The translations under genes were made by a program, and so were the position numbers. A model generated the notes under the pieces. That model searched no databases. It saw only the letters and a program-made list of their open reading frames with translations, and had not been told where the DNA came from. From Psychromonas sp. SP041 (lineage in GTDB: Bacteria > Pseudomonadota > Gammaproteobacteria > Enterobacterales > Psychromonadaceae), in contig NZ_CBRF02000001.1 in NCBI RefSeq assembly GCF_000470315.2, forward strand, positions 1-64,000: a stretch of DNA of 64,000 nt, read 5' to 3'. This document shows, in pieces, positions 1-8,770 of the stretch. The stretch's first letter is position 1; every line of letters begins with the position of its first letter.

Positions 1-2150
1 ATAAAGAAAAGTTGTCGGAACGCCGACACTATTTGGCACAGCCAATTTAATAAAAGTAACAGCTACGAATTGAACCACTAATGGAAAGTTGTCGGAAAAC
101 CGACAATATTTAGCGCAATCAATTTGTCCAATTGTCTGCTTTGATTTGACTGATTAAATAAAAGTTGTCGGAACACTTACACTATTTATGCCATTCTATT
201 ATATTTAATTCACTACTATGAGTTAATCCAATAAAGAATAGTTGTCGGAACGCGACACTATTTTGCACAATTAATTTGTGAAATTAACGACTACGAATTG
301 AATCACTAATGAAAAACTGTCGGAACGCCGACACTATTTAGGCTATTCTATTTTATTAGATTCACTGCTTTGAATTGTTCCTGTAAAGAAAAGTTGTCGG
401 AACACCGACACTATTTATGCCATTCTATTATATTTAATTCTCTACTTTGAGTTGATCCAATAAAGAATAATTGTCGGAACGCGACACCATTTTGCTCAAT
501 CAATTTGTGAAATTAACGACTACGAATTGAATCACTAATGAAAAACTGTCGGAACGCCGACACTATTTGGCACAGCCAATTTAAAAAAGTAACAGCTACG
601 AATTGAGCCACTGATGGAAAGTTGTCGGAACACCGACACTATTTAGATCGTCCTATTTCATTTAATTCACTGCTCTTAGTTGAACCAATAAAGAAAAGTT
701 GTCGGAACGCCGACACTATTTGGCACAACCAATTTAAAAAAGTAACAGCTACGAATTGAGCCACTGATGGAAAGTTGTCGGAACACCGACACTATTTAGA
801 CCGTCCTATTTCATTTAATTCACTGCTCTTAGTTGAACCAATAAAGAAAAGTTGTCGGAACGCCGACACTATTTTGCGCAATCAATTTGTGAAATTAACG
901 ACTCCGAATTGAATAGCTAATGAAAAACTGTCGGAAAGCCGACACTATTTAGACCGTTCTATTTCGTTTAATTAACTGCTCTTAGTTGATCCAATAAAGA
1001 AAAGTTGTCGGAACACCGACACTATTTATGCGATACTATTTTATTTAATTTACTACTTTGAATTGATTCACTCAGGTAAAGCTATCGATATGTTTTTTAA
1101 CTTACACAGAGAAGGGGAGGGGGGTGAGTTGATTTCAATGATAGTTTAAATAATAGCGGGATTGTCGGTCCTCCGACACTTTGTCTTATCCAATATATTT
1201 AATAGCACCACGAAATTTAAATGCCTGGCCAAGAGTTGTCGGAAAGCCGACGCTATTTAGTGCAATCAGTTTGTTAAATCAACTGCTACAAATTGACTCA
1301 TTAAAGAAAAGTTGTCGGAACACCGACACTGTTTAGCGCAATCAATTTGTGAAATTAACGACTACGAATTGAATCACTAATGAAAAACTGTCGGAACGCC
1401 GACACTATTTATGCCATTCTATTTTATTAGATTCACTGCTTTGAATTGTTCCTGTAAAGAAAAGTTGTCGGAACACCGACACTATTTAGCGCAATCAATT
1501 TGTGAAATTAACTACTACGAATTGAATCACTAATGAAAAACTGTCGGAACGCCGACACTATTTGGCACAGTCAATTTAATAAAAATAACAGCTACGAATT
1601 GAACCACTAATGGAAAGTTGTCGGAACACCGACACTATTTAGTCTATTAGGTTATGTTTAATTCACTTCTTTGAATTTACCCAACAAAGAAAAAGTTATC
1701 GGAACACTGGCAGGATTTACATATAGGATTCGCTTCTTTGAATTGATTAAGCAAGGTAATGGTATCGATATTTTTTTTGCTTAGACTGGTAAGGGGAGTA
1801 GAAAGATTTAAATGAGATTCTAAATAGTAGCGGAATTGTCGGTAATCCGACACTTTGCTTTATTCAATATCTGTAATAACACCGCGAGATTAGATTACCT
1901 GGATAAGAGTTCTCGGAACACCGACACTTTGTTTTATCCAATATCTGTAATTGCACCGCGTGATTAAAACACCAGGTCAAGAGTTGTCGGAAATCCGACA
2001 CTATTTAGCACAATCAATTTGTAGAATTGTCTGCTTTGAATTGATTCATTAAAGTAAAGTTGTCGGAACACCGACACTTTGTTTTATTCAATATCTATAA
2101 TTGCGCCGCGTGATTAAAACACCAGGTCAAGAATTGTCGGAAAGGCGAGT
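1..2150. repeat. centromere-like (parS/sopC-type) palindrome array
   Basis: About 29 copies of a 16-bp palindrome, TGTCGG-N4-CCGACA, start at 13, 90, 165, 243, 318, 395, 472, 547, 623, 700, 776, 853, 929, 1006, 1083, 1163, 1237, 1313, 1389, 1466, 1542, 1619, 1697, 1763, 1837, 1911, 1985, 2061 and 2135. Twenty have both arms intact. The others have one changed base, a one-base deletion (243, 472), a decayed arm (165, 1697, 2135) or a TATCGATA core (1083, 1763). Spacing is nearly constant at 74-78 bp. The linkers fall into a few recurring families. The array lies directly upstream of parA-parB, so it is inferred to be the partition site bound by ParB, like the F plasmid sopC array. It may continue left of the window. 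Confidence 0.85.
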
Positions 2151-2274
2151 GTTAAAAGTTAGGAAACATATGCTTATTGATAGCTAATAATCAGTAGGTT
2201 TTCATTCTAAATTTAATATTATAAAAATGAAAAATAGAACATATTAATCAAACTATATAAAAAAAAGAAAATAT

Positions 2275-2297
2275 AGCCCATAAAAGGGCTCTTTTTA
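2275..2297 (+). terminator. hairpin terminator between centromere array and parA
   Basis: The stem AGCCC (2275-2279) pairs with GGGCT (2286-2290), followed by CTTTTT. An A-rich stretch on the left side would let it work in both directions. It may insulate the array from transcription. Confidence 0.6.
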
Positions 2298-2337
2298 GTG
2301 TTTTATTAACAAAAACTAATAATTAATCACTTATGAA

Positions 2338-2367
2338 TTGACATGCTTTAAATCTCTATTATATATT
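2338..2367 (+). promoter_or_regulatory. parAB promoter
   Basis: TTGACA at 2338-2343 and TATATT at 2362-2367 are separated by 18 bp. This is a good sigma-70-type promoter immediately upstream of parA. Confidence 0.65.
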
Positions 2368-2380
2368 GTTGAAAACAATA
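2364..2380. promoter_or_regulatory. operator-like palindrome at the parA promoter
   Basis: Perfect 7-bp arms TATTGTT/AACAATA around GAA overlap the -10 element and expected start of transcription. They sit just before the ribosome binding site GGAG (2381-2384). It is a candidate autoregulatory operator for ParA or ParB, and it is unrelated in sequence to the TGTCGG array sites. Confidence 0.5.
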
Positions 2381-2390
2381 GGAGCATGTG

Positions 2391-3182
2391 ATGGCAAAGG
2401 TAATTTTGGTTGGTGCAAATAAAGGCGGAGTAGGAAAATCTACAACGTGCATGAATTTAGCAGGATGTTTTGCAAATGAAGGTAAAAAAGTAGTAGTAAT
2501 AGATACAGATGCAAACTACACAGAAAATGGAATTGTTCACGAGGGGCGACTTAGCTCTCAAAAATTCTTTCTTGCAAGACAAAATGCATATGAAGAACAA
2601 CTTCCTTATATACAGTGCATTGTTATTCCACCAAACCAGAAATTAAATAGTCAAATAAAGAGCCTTAAAGAAGATGGGTATGATTACATTATAATCGATA
2701 CTCCAGGGTTTAGTAATACTGCTTTCCAATCAGCAGCAATAGCAGCGGATAAAGTGTTAATTTTGACCGAGCCGGGCCGAGTTTCATATGATGCGAACCT
2801 TGCATTATCAAGTAAGCTAACAGCGCTTGAAGAAATGATCGCACTTGGCTATGAAGATTTTACAATAGATTGTTTATTGGTTGTAAATAGGTTCGATGCT
2901 CAAAAAAGGCCTGACCTAAAGCCACTTAAAAAGTTTTATGCTCTTAACTTGTCAAAGCAGTTCTCATTTTCTGTTAATACCCTTAATAGTGTGTCAGCAG
3001 TTACTAATGCGCAAAATGAATTTCTTTCTGTATTTGATGACAAGAAATATAAAGCAGCAAGAGCTATGTATTCTGTACTAATAAGTGAGCTGTTAAATGA
3101 GAAGAAGCCTAGATGGGAAAGAGGGCAGGAGCCAGATGAGAGCTTAGTGAAAATTATTAATGATCAAAGCATTGTAGATTAA
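2391..3182 (+). CDS. parA: ParA/SopA-like partition ATPase
   Basis: This protein of about 263 residues is a deviant Walker-A ATPase of the ParA/MinD family. The P-loop KGGVGKST lies near residues 10-17, VIDTDAN follows near 37, and IIIDTPG near 100 is the Walker B region. It has no long N-terminal DNA-binding domain, so it is a small ParA. The ATG at 2391 is preferred over GTG 2388 because GGAG (2381-2384) is then 6 bp away. ParA proteins move low-copy replicons over the nucleoid through ATP-dependent interaction with ParB bound at the centromere. parB follows after 18 bp and the centromere array lies upstream, giving a complete partition locus. Confidence 0.92.
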   Translation: MAKVILVGANKGGVGKSTTCMNLAGCFANEGKKVVVIDTDANYTENGIVHEGRLSSQKFFLARQNAYEEQLPYIQCIVIPPNQKLNSQIKSLKEDGYDYIIIDTPGFSNTAFQSAAIAADKVLILTEPGRVSYDANLALSSKLTALEEMIALGYEDFTIDCLLVVNRFDAQKRPDLKPLKKFYALNLSKQFSFSVNTLNSVSAVTNAQNEFLSVFDDKKYKAARAMYSVLISELLNEKKPRWERGQEPDESLVKIINDQSIVD

Positions 3183-3200
3183 TAATTAAGGGGATAAATC

Positions 3201-4286
3201 ATGCTAAAGAAAAAGACTGGTGTTTCATCGACCACAATCAACATGAATATGGGTGCTGGTACAGACGCTCCTCAAAGCAAAGAAAGATGTGAAATTCCTG
3301 CTGGGTTTGCCTCAAGTGCATTAGAGGCAGTTAATAGAGGTGTTTCTGCAGAAGCTCCAAGCTCAGTGAAACTTGAGCAAGAAGCAGTGTCTTTTGACGA
3401 TAATAAGCCAGTAAAACAAGGCTTGGAAATAGAGTTAAGTTCTGGCGCTAAAACTAAATCAAATTTAGTAATAGTTGATCCAAATACTATTTCAATTGAT
3501 TTTTCTGGCAATAAAAGAAATGTTACAGAAAAAAAAGTTAAAAGCTTAGTGCCTTTAATTATTGAGTCAAACGGAAATAGCGAACCTTACTATATTAGAG
3601 TTCACCCAGACCCTAATTCAAAGTTTAAATACCAAGCAATAACCGGCAAGAGAAGAACACTTGCAAGCAGACTGGCAAAAACACAGTCTTACTGCATGCT
3701 TATTGAAGCGTCATATGAAGATTCTGTAGTCTTAGCCTCACATGAAAATGAGGGAAGAGAGCCTTTTACCGTATTTGAAAGGGCTGATCAGATACAAGAA
3801 TTGATTGATGTGGTTGGAAACAAAACAAAAGCAATTAAGATTTTTAATAGTGGTCATGGCTCTAACTTATCTAGAAGTCACTCTTATGATCTAGTGCTTC
3901 CAGCAAAGGTAAGCAAAGAGATTAGAGAGCTTATAGAGGACTCGAAAAGCATTACCATAGCTCAGGTCAAAAAACTTTTAAATCAAGTTAGTAGCCTTAA
4001 TGAGGAGCTAGACGTTAACGAAAGAGCTAAGTTTCTTGCTGGAATAGGAAGAGAAGTTCCAATATTGACTTTGGCCTCACTTATTAAAGAGAAAGTTAGC
4101 AGTGTAACCGGTGTTAAAGAAGAGCTAAGTGAGCAGAACGAATCAAAAGAAATCACTGATATAGACGGTAAGGCAGTTGGTACATTTGATTACAAAAAAA
4201 GAACTCTTAAATTAAATAAGAGCCTGAACGATGAATTAATTAATGAGCTACTTGAAATAATTCAGTTGAAAATTACTGAAGTGTAA
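3201..4286 (+). CDS. parB: ParB-family centromere-binding protein
   Basis: The 361-residue protein has a poorly conserved N-terminal segment of about 90 residues. A ParB/Srx-type domain follows at about 90-180, with GKRRTLASRLA matching the GxRRxxA (CTP-binding) box and HENEGREPFTVFERA matching the next conserved box. The middle part resembles a helix-turn-helix DNA-binding region. The C-terminal 40 residues would serve for dimerisation. A GGGG ribosome binding site precedes the ATG. It is co-transcribed with parA and is the obvious candidate to bind the palindromes at 1-2150. Family membership is clear, but the binding site is inferred from position. Confidence 0.9.
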   Translation: MLKKKTGVSSTTINMNMGAGTDAPQSKERCEIPAGFASSALEAVNRGVSAEAPSSVKLEQEAVSFDDNKPVKQGLEIELSSGAKTKSNLVIVDPNTISIDFSGNKRNVTEKKVKSLVPLIIESNGNSEPYYIRVHPDPNSKFKYQAITGKRRTLASRLAKTQSYCMLIEASYEDSVVLASHENEGREPFTVFERADQIQELIDVVGNKTKAIKIFNSGHGSNLSRSHSYDLVLPAKVSKEIRELIEDSKSITIAQVKKLLNQVSSLNEELDVNERAKFLAGIGREVPILTLASLIKEKVSSVTGVKEELSEQNESKEITDIDGKAVGTFDYKKRTLKLNKSLNDELINELLEIIQLKITEV

Positions 4287-4290
4287 GCTT

Positions 4291-4324
4291 AATTGAAGTA
4301 GCCATCTATGAGGCTACTTCAATT
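4291..4324. terminator. bidirectional hairpin between parB and the DUF2333 gene
   Basis: Perfect 13-bp arms AATTGAAGTAGCC and GGCTACTTCAATT flank an 8-nt loop, between convergent genes. There is no long T run, so termination is probable rather than certain. Confidence 0.6.
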
Positions 4325-4332
4325 GATGACCA

Positions 4333-5349
4333 CTAACCGTTATTTAATATTTTTTGAAGCTCTTGAATTGAAGACTTAGCTCTAGAAATACTGTTAGATA
4401 AGTACAAAGAGTAGTTTGCTGTTACACCTCTACCATTGCCATTAAGAACAACAAATGATGTGAAATCTAGCTGTGTTTTCTCTAGCTCTCTAATAATTTG
4501 TTTTACTGTTGGCATTGCATTCTTATCATTTAGTACTGATTCAAAATCAATCTGAATGCCGCGCATGTAATGAATAAGTGCCCATGCTTCACCCTTAGCT
4601 TTCCAGAAAACGTTATCAATTTCTAACCATGGTGTCTTAGCGTATACAACGCTTTGAGAAGCGCTTGACTGTGATGCACTTGCATCATTTGCTAAGTCAG
4701 TATTTTCTCTAACATCACCTGAGCTTGCACTAAGTTGCTGAGTTAGATCACCCAGTCTTTGTGATACTTTATCAAAGTATTTCTCTAGGGAATCGGCTCT
4801 AGCAAAAAACTTAGCCTTGTTTTCTTGAGGAGTGGTAATGTCCTTAAGGTAATTTCTAGCATGCTTAACTGCTTTTTTATAATTCATTTCACTATCAGCA
4901 ATCGGGTACCATGCTTCGTCAGAGAAATTAATTAGTGGCTGCATCTGCGTCAGGTCAGGATTAGCTCGGTCATTGGAGTTTCCGCGAGAGAATCTGTCTC
5001 TAAGCGCATAACCGATTTCTCTTGCCTGTGCGACAACACCTCTTTCAAATGATGGCATGTTGTCAAAGTTGCCAGCCTTAACCAGTAAGTCGTTAGCAGT
5101 ATAGCCACCGTCCTTATTCAGAATTGCGTCAACAGTATATATAAATGCAGAAGTCGTTGCTTCACCAATAATGTCATTTGCATTACTCACACCTTCATTT
5201 TCCAATATCTCAGACACTTGAAGTGATTTGGGAGGAGTGCTGACGTAAGTAACCCATGCAAAATCCAAGATAACTAACAATGGGATAGATGCAATTAAAA
5301 TCACTTTAACTGCTTTTTTGAGTAAGTTTGTTTCTTTAATTTGGTCCAT
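4333..5349 (-). CDS. DUF2333-like membrane-anchored protein
   Basis: A 338-residue protein with one N-terminal membrane segment (about residues 12-35) and a large periplasmic or exposed part. The segments FWKAKGEAWALIHYMRG and FESVLNDKNA near residue 240-275 match my memory of the DUF2333 family, which is found in gammaproteobacteria. Its function is unknown. A Ser/Gln/Ala-rich stretch occurs around residues 205-225. It is transcribed alone, convergent with parB. The start ATG at 5349 is preceded by AAGG at a rather long distance. The family assignment comes from memory of the motif. Confidence 0.6.
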   Translation of the reverse strand: MDQIKETNLLKKAVKVILIASIPLLVILDFAWVTYVSTPPKSLQVSEILENEGVSNANDIIGEATTSAFIYTVDAILNKDGGYTANDLLVKAGNFDNMPSFERGVVAQAREIGYALRDRFSRGNSNDRANPDLTQMQPLINFSDEAWYPIADSEMNYKKAVKHARNYLKDITTPQENKAKFFARADSLEKYFDKVSQRLGDLTQQLSASSGDVRENTDLANDASASQSSASQSVVYAKTPWLEIDNVFWKAKGEAWALIHYMRGIQIDFESVLNDKNAMPTVKQIIRELEKTQLDFTSFVVLNGNGRGVTANYSLYLSNSISRAKSSIQELQKILNNG

Positions 5350-5681
5350 TTAACAAAAGCCTTGTTTATAAAATTTAACTTAATATGCTAAATATAAAGA
5401 TTAAAGTCAAGTTTAAAAGTTGCTCATACGTACCAAGCTCGTTCCCTTTTTTATATAATTTGTAATCTAATAAGTGTAAAATAAATTTAGATATAGCTAT
5501 AGACAATTACCTAAGGCAGAAAAACAAAATATTAAGAATGATATCAGCTCAAAAACTTAATATGACTACATACGTAATAATGTCAAAATTATTTGGTTGC
5601 AAATTGAGCAAGCCATCTTTCTTTAATTGGTCTTTAGTTGTCAGATCCAAATATTAGGAAACATAAGAGGTTTTTATAAAT
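5350..5681. other. intergenic region with divergent promoters expected
   Basis: About 330 bp of AT-rich DNA separates the divergent genes at 5349 (-) and 5682 (+). I see no repeat, RNA gene or convincing small gene in it. It must hold the promoters of both neighbours, but no pair of hexamers stands out enough to call. Confidence 0.4.
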
Positions 5682-6605
5682 ATGACTAAGAGTAAAGTTA
5701 CATTATTATCAAAAGCTTTTCATGCTGAGTATGGAGTGCAGCATGAAGGAGAAATATTAAAAAATTGGTGTGCAACAAAAGTTGATGATGAACTATATGA
5801 CGTAACGAGAGCCGATACTTCTGTTATTAGGGTCAGGCTTGGCCAAAAAGTACGAGAAGTGGGGGAAGTAGGGCTAGACCTTTATGGGAACGTAACTGTT
5901 GGTCCACATACAATTTTAAAGGGACAAAATATAGATCACAGTATGACCGCTAAAAAAACACGACCTAAAGATGAATATATGATTTCTAGATTGGGAATGA
6001 ATAAAACCAGAATTAAGGTGGGGCAACATCTAGATGGCACATTGTTGGTTCATGGTAAAGATGAGCACGGAAACCTCAAAATTGGTGACATTAGTATTCC
6101 TATTGAGAAGAAAATAAAAGAGTTAAAGATACTTGTATTTGATCAAAAAAATGAAAAGACACCTACTGGTTATAATGCTACTTTTAGTTTAATTGAACCA
6201 GGTAAAGAATCTAACAACAAAGACGGCATCTCAGGTGTATTTGTTCCTGCTAAAGGAAAAGGCCCTGCAAAATTTTGTGAAAACACTGAAGATGCGGGAC
6301 TTATGACTACAGCAGTATTTTGGCCATCAACTAATAAATCTTTCCTAGTTGGAAGAATTAGAACTCTAGAACAAGCAAAAACTGAAAAGTTTCTGTTCGA
6401 TAGTATTAAGCAGTACGAAAAAGAAGCGAGAGACTTCGAGATTGAACCATGTGACCATTTTGATTTGGTTAACTCTAAAAAACTTCTAACAGAAATTAAT
6501 AATGAATGGACCTCATATCAATTTAGTGCGAACACTAATGTTGAAATGTTCGGGTTAGTAAATAAATTCAAAAGAAGTTATGAACCAAGTGGCCCAACAT
6601 GTTAA
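5682..6605 (+). CDS. hypothetical protein, 307 aa
   Basis: I recognise no family. The protein is soluble, has no signal peptide or membrane segment, and is rich in Lys, Asp and Gly. The first half contains short repeated beta-like phrases (VGEVGLDLYGNVTVG near residue 60, VGQHLDGTLLVHGKDEHGN near 110), which suggest a beta-rich fold. The C-terminal third is more helical. The ribosome binding site AAGAGG (5665-5670) supports the ATG at 5682. It stands alone between the partition locus and the origin, a usual place for replicon maintenance genes, but nothing in the sequence shows a function. Confidence 0.7.
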   Translation: MTKSKVTLLSKAFHAEYGVQHEGEILKNWCATKVDDELYDVTRADTSVIRVRLGQKVREVGEVGLDLYGNVTVGPHTILKGQNIDHSMTAKKTRPKDEYMISRLGMNKTRIKVGQHLDGTLLVHGKDEHGNLKIGDISIPIEKKIKELKILVFDQKNEKTPTGYNATFSLIEPGKESNNKDGISGVFVPAKGKGPAKFCENTEDAGLMTTAVFWPSTNKSFLVGRIRTLEQAKTEKFLFDSIKQYEKEARDFEIEPCDHFDLVNSKKLLTEINNEWTSYQFSANTNVEMFGLVNKFKRSYEPSGPTC

Positions 6606-6630
6606 CTGTTAATTAGCTTTAACCAATCAT

Positions 6631-6664
6631 TGTTTTGGTAGTTGGAACTCAAACTATCAAAACA
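6631..6664. terminator. hairpin after the 5682-6605 gene
   Basis: The 13-bp arms TGTTTTGGTAGTT and AACTATCAAAACA, with one G-T pair, flank an 8-nt loop 25 bp after the stop codon. There is no T run. It probably isolates the origin from upstream transcription. Confidence 0.5.
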
Positions 6665-6775
6665 TAATGCCCCTTGATTCTATTAATTATGTTAAAAGTA
6701 ATCATTCAACAAGAAGTTATTAAATAAAGAAATGTTATGTTTTTTACAGTATTTACTTGTTGATAAGTCATTTTC

Positions 6776-7076
6776 AATAGATCCTAATATTGATCTTATT
6801 AGTCACCTTTATTGATCTATTGATACCTAAAATGCACAAAGTTCCAAAATTAAAAATAGGCTTTGTGGATGAAGTTAAATATTTAGCTTATTATTAGTAC
6901 CTGTTTTTGATCGCAAACGACCTATTTGTTAATAGTTTTGTGGATAACTTGTGAATGGAATTTTTGAATAGTACCTTTTAATGTTCGTTAATAGTTCCTA
7001 ATTTGCCCCAACTATAGTTCCTGATAACGATCCGTTTTAGTGCCTAAGTTGATCCGTAATAGATCCTAACATGATC
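6776..7076 (-). repeat. inverted iteron array, GATC class, 22-bp period
   Basis: Nine units read on the minus strand as GATC-N6/7-GGNNCTA or close variants. On the plus strand they start at 6776, 6798, 6819, 6893, 6967, 6990, 7013, 7035 and 7058. Six units carry a Dam site (GATC) at the position where the other class has GTGC. The unit at 6819 is of the GTGC type, and those at 6967 and 6990 have GAAC or GGGC there. Steps are 21-23 bp or about 74 bp, so units lie on the same face of the helix. They are probably initiator-binding sites whose affinity could depend on adenine methylation. Confidence 0.75.
6939..6947 (-). promoter_or_regulatory. DnaA box
   Basis: TGTGGATAA on the plus strand is the exact complement of the consensus DnaA box TTATCCACA. 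A one-mismatch copy (TGTGGATGA) lies at 6864-6872. Both are inside the inverted iteron arm of the origin. Confidence 0.7.
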
Positions 7077-7089
7077 CAAAATTGCATAT

Positions 7090-7270
7090 AAGACACTGTT
7101 ATTATTGAATATAAAATAGTTCTCCTATCCTTATTTCCCTTTATTTCCTATCTAAATCCTAAAAACGTCTTTTCCTTAAAATAATAAAAAACTATTTATT
7201 ATTTTATAAAACACCTGAAATTAAGAGCATACAAAAAATTAATAGCTGCAACAACAAATTACAGTCAGTT
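7090..7270. other. AT-rich candidate duplex-unwinding element
   Basis: About 180 bp of strongly AT-rich DNA with no iterons lies between the inverted array on the left and the direct array on the right. Its position suggests the initial melting site, with the initiator loading from both sides. This is inferred from composition and position only. Confidence 0.45.
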
Positions 7271-7277
7271 AACTAGC

Positions 7278-8621
7278 TTTGCGCAAATTAGGTTCTAAAA
7301 AAGTAACGCTCCAATGAATGGAATTTTGTTAGGTTTGGGCATTTTAGGTGCTATTCAACAAAGAGAAAAACAAATGATGCGCAAATTAGGCACTAAAAAA
7401 GGTCATTTAGAATAAAACACTTTTAATGAACAAAAAAATCAATTTAATGCTTAAGTTACTGTATTAAAACAATTAAACTTAAAGAATGCGCAATATAGGT
7501 AGTATTTAGTACTAAATAAAAGATCGAGTTATGCGCAATTTAGGTACTAATGACAAAGTGAACCGGTTTAAATTTCAACAAAGTACGTTAGATGCTAAAA
7601 CTTTGTGCACTTTAGGTACTAATAGAATAGTTTTAACTGAATTTTTCATTATTTAAGTGTTAAAAAAAAAGAGAATGAGTCCAGTTTGTGCTTTTTAGGT
7701 ATTAAAAACTGACTTATTGTAAAAAAGTTGTGCTCATTAGGTACTATTTTAAATTTATTAAATAGGTTTGTGCATTTTGGGCACTATTAAAACGAATTTA
7801 TGGAAAATGTTGTGCTAATTAGGCACCAAAATCGGTAATCAGGAGATAACTTTGGGCTAATTGGGTACTAAGATTAAGCGTTAATAAGTTAGTTTGTGCA
7901 TTTTAGGTGCTATTGAATCAATTAAGATAAGGGTTTTGTGCTAATTAGGTACTAAATTGCAATTACTTAATAAACCAAAGAAAAATTGGTAAAAGTTACT
8001 TAGGCGTTAATACTTTGTGCAAGTTAGGTAGTAAAATTAATGAGTTTATATAGTAGTTTGCGCAAGTTAGGCAGTAAAACTAATGAATTTAAATAATAGT
8101 TTGCGCTAATTAGGCAGTAAAATTAATGAATTTAAATATTGGTTTGTGCAAATTAGGTAGTAAAAGTAATAAATGACAAAGATAGTTTGTGCTAATTGGG
8201 TAGTAAAAAATAATAAGTACCAAAAAGTTTGTGCAATTTAGGTAGTAAATAACATGATCCTCAAATAGCTTGTGAAATTTAGGTGTTATTCAAGGATCTA
8301 ATTTAATTTTGCTTGAAAAAAAGTGAAACACTAAAGAGAACATAAGTAAATCAAGGCAAAGAAGAAGGCCAAAGAGACCTGGATATAAACAAAAATAGCA
8401 GAGCTATTTAACAAATAAAGTTTGTCCAAATTAGGTATTAATAAGCTGAACGGTCGACATAAATATTTCAATATAAAAATCAATGGCTTAAAAAAACTAT
8501 GCTCTAAATAGGCAGTATTATTTAACAGTTCAATTTGCACTAAAAATCGTATCGCAATACACGATACAGAATCAGATTTTAAGTATTGAATCAGAAAGTA
8601 TGTGCAAATTAGGTACTAATG
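7278..8621 (+). repeat. direct iteron array, GTGC class, 42-bp period
   Basis: About 23 direct copies of a 20-22-bp unit, consensus TTTGTGC-N4-TTAGGTANTAA, start near 7278, 7334, 7376, 7485, 7529, 7602, 7684, 7727, 7767, 7809, 7850, 7892, 7934, 8012, 8057, 8100, 8142, 8185, 8228, 8269, 8420, 8496 and 8599. Between 7684 and 8269 the step is 40-45 bp almost throughout, which is four helical turns, with one gap at about 7976. The copies vary (GGTACTA, GGCAGTA, GGTAGTA). They are the probable main binding sites for the Rep protein encoded at 8771 and may also titrate it to control copy number. Confidence 0.88.
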
Positions 8622-8671
8622 AAAAAACCGAAAGGTCATCAAGATCCTTTATTTTGATAAAGATCGTTAAA

Positions 8672-8713
8672 AGGTACTAATAAGATCAGTAAAAGGGACT
8701 ATTCGACAATAGA
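8672..8713 (+). repeat. pair of GATC-class iterons upstream of rep
   Basis: Two direct units, GATC-N7-GGTACTA at 8672 and GATC-N7-GGGACTA at 8694, are 22 bp apart. They have the same form and spacing as the left arm but the opposite orientation. Further GATC sites lie at 8643 and 8722. They sit 60-100 bp before the rep start codon and may overlap its promoter, so autorepression by Rep is plausible. Confidence 0.6.
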
Positions 8714-8770
8714 TCTATTCATCACAATGGGATAACCTCAACAAGATATTAACTGGTAGGAATCAATCAA

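Larger units (their letters stand above)
6606..8770. other. candidate replication origin (iteron origin)
   Basis: This 2.16-kb gene-free region precedes the initiator gene. It contains an inverted array of short iterons (6776-7076), a DnaA box (6939-6947), an AT-rich repeat-free segment (about 7090-7270), a long direct array of iterons (7278-8621) and a final pair of GATC iterons next to the initiator. Iterons, DnaA box, AT-rich segment and adjacent rep gene together are the standard layout of an iteron-controlled origin. The origin role is inferred from that layout. Confidence 0.85.

Noticed and set aside
1-2150. Regularly spaced short repeats resembling a CRISPR array
   Set aside because: The repeats are 16-bp perfect palindromes, the linkers are related to each other rather than unique, and no cas genes are present. 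The parA-parB context points to a centromere.
8331-8540. 69-codon minus-strand open frame in the origin
   Set aside because: It lies across iterons, has no ribosome binding site and its composition follows the repeats.
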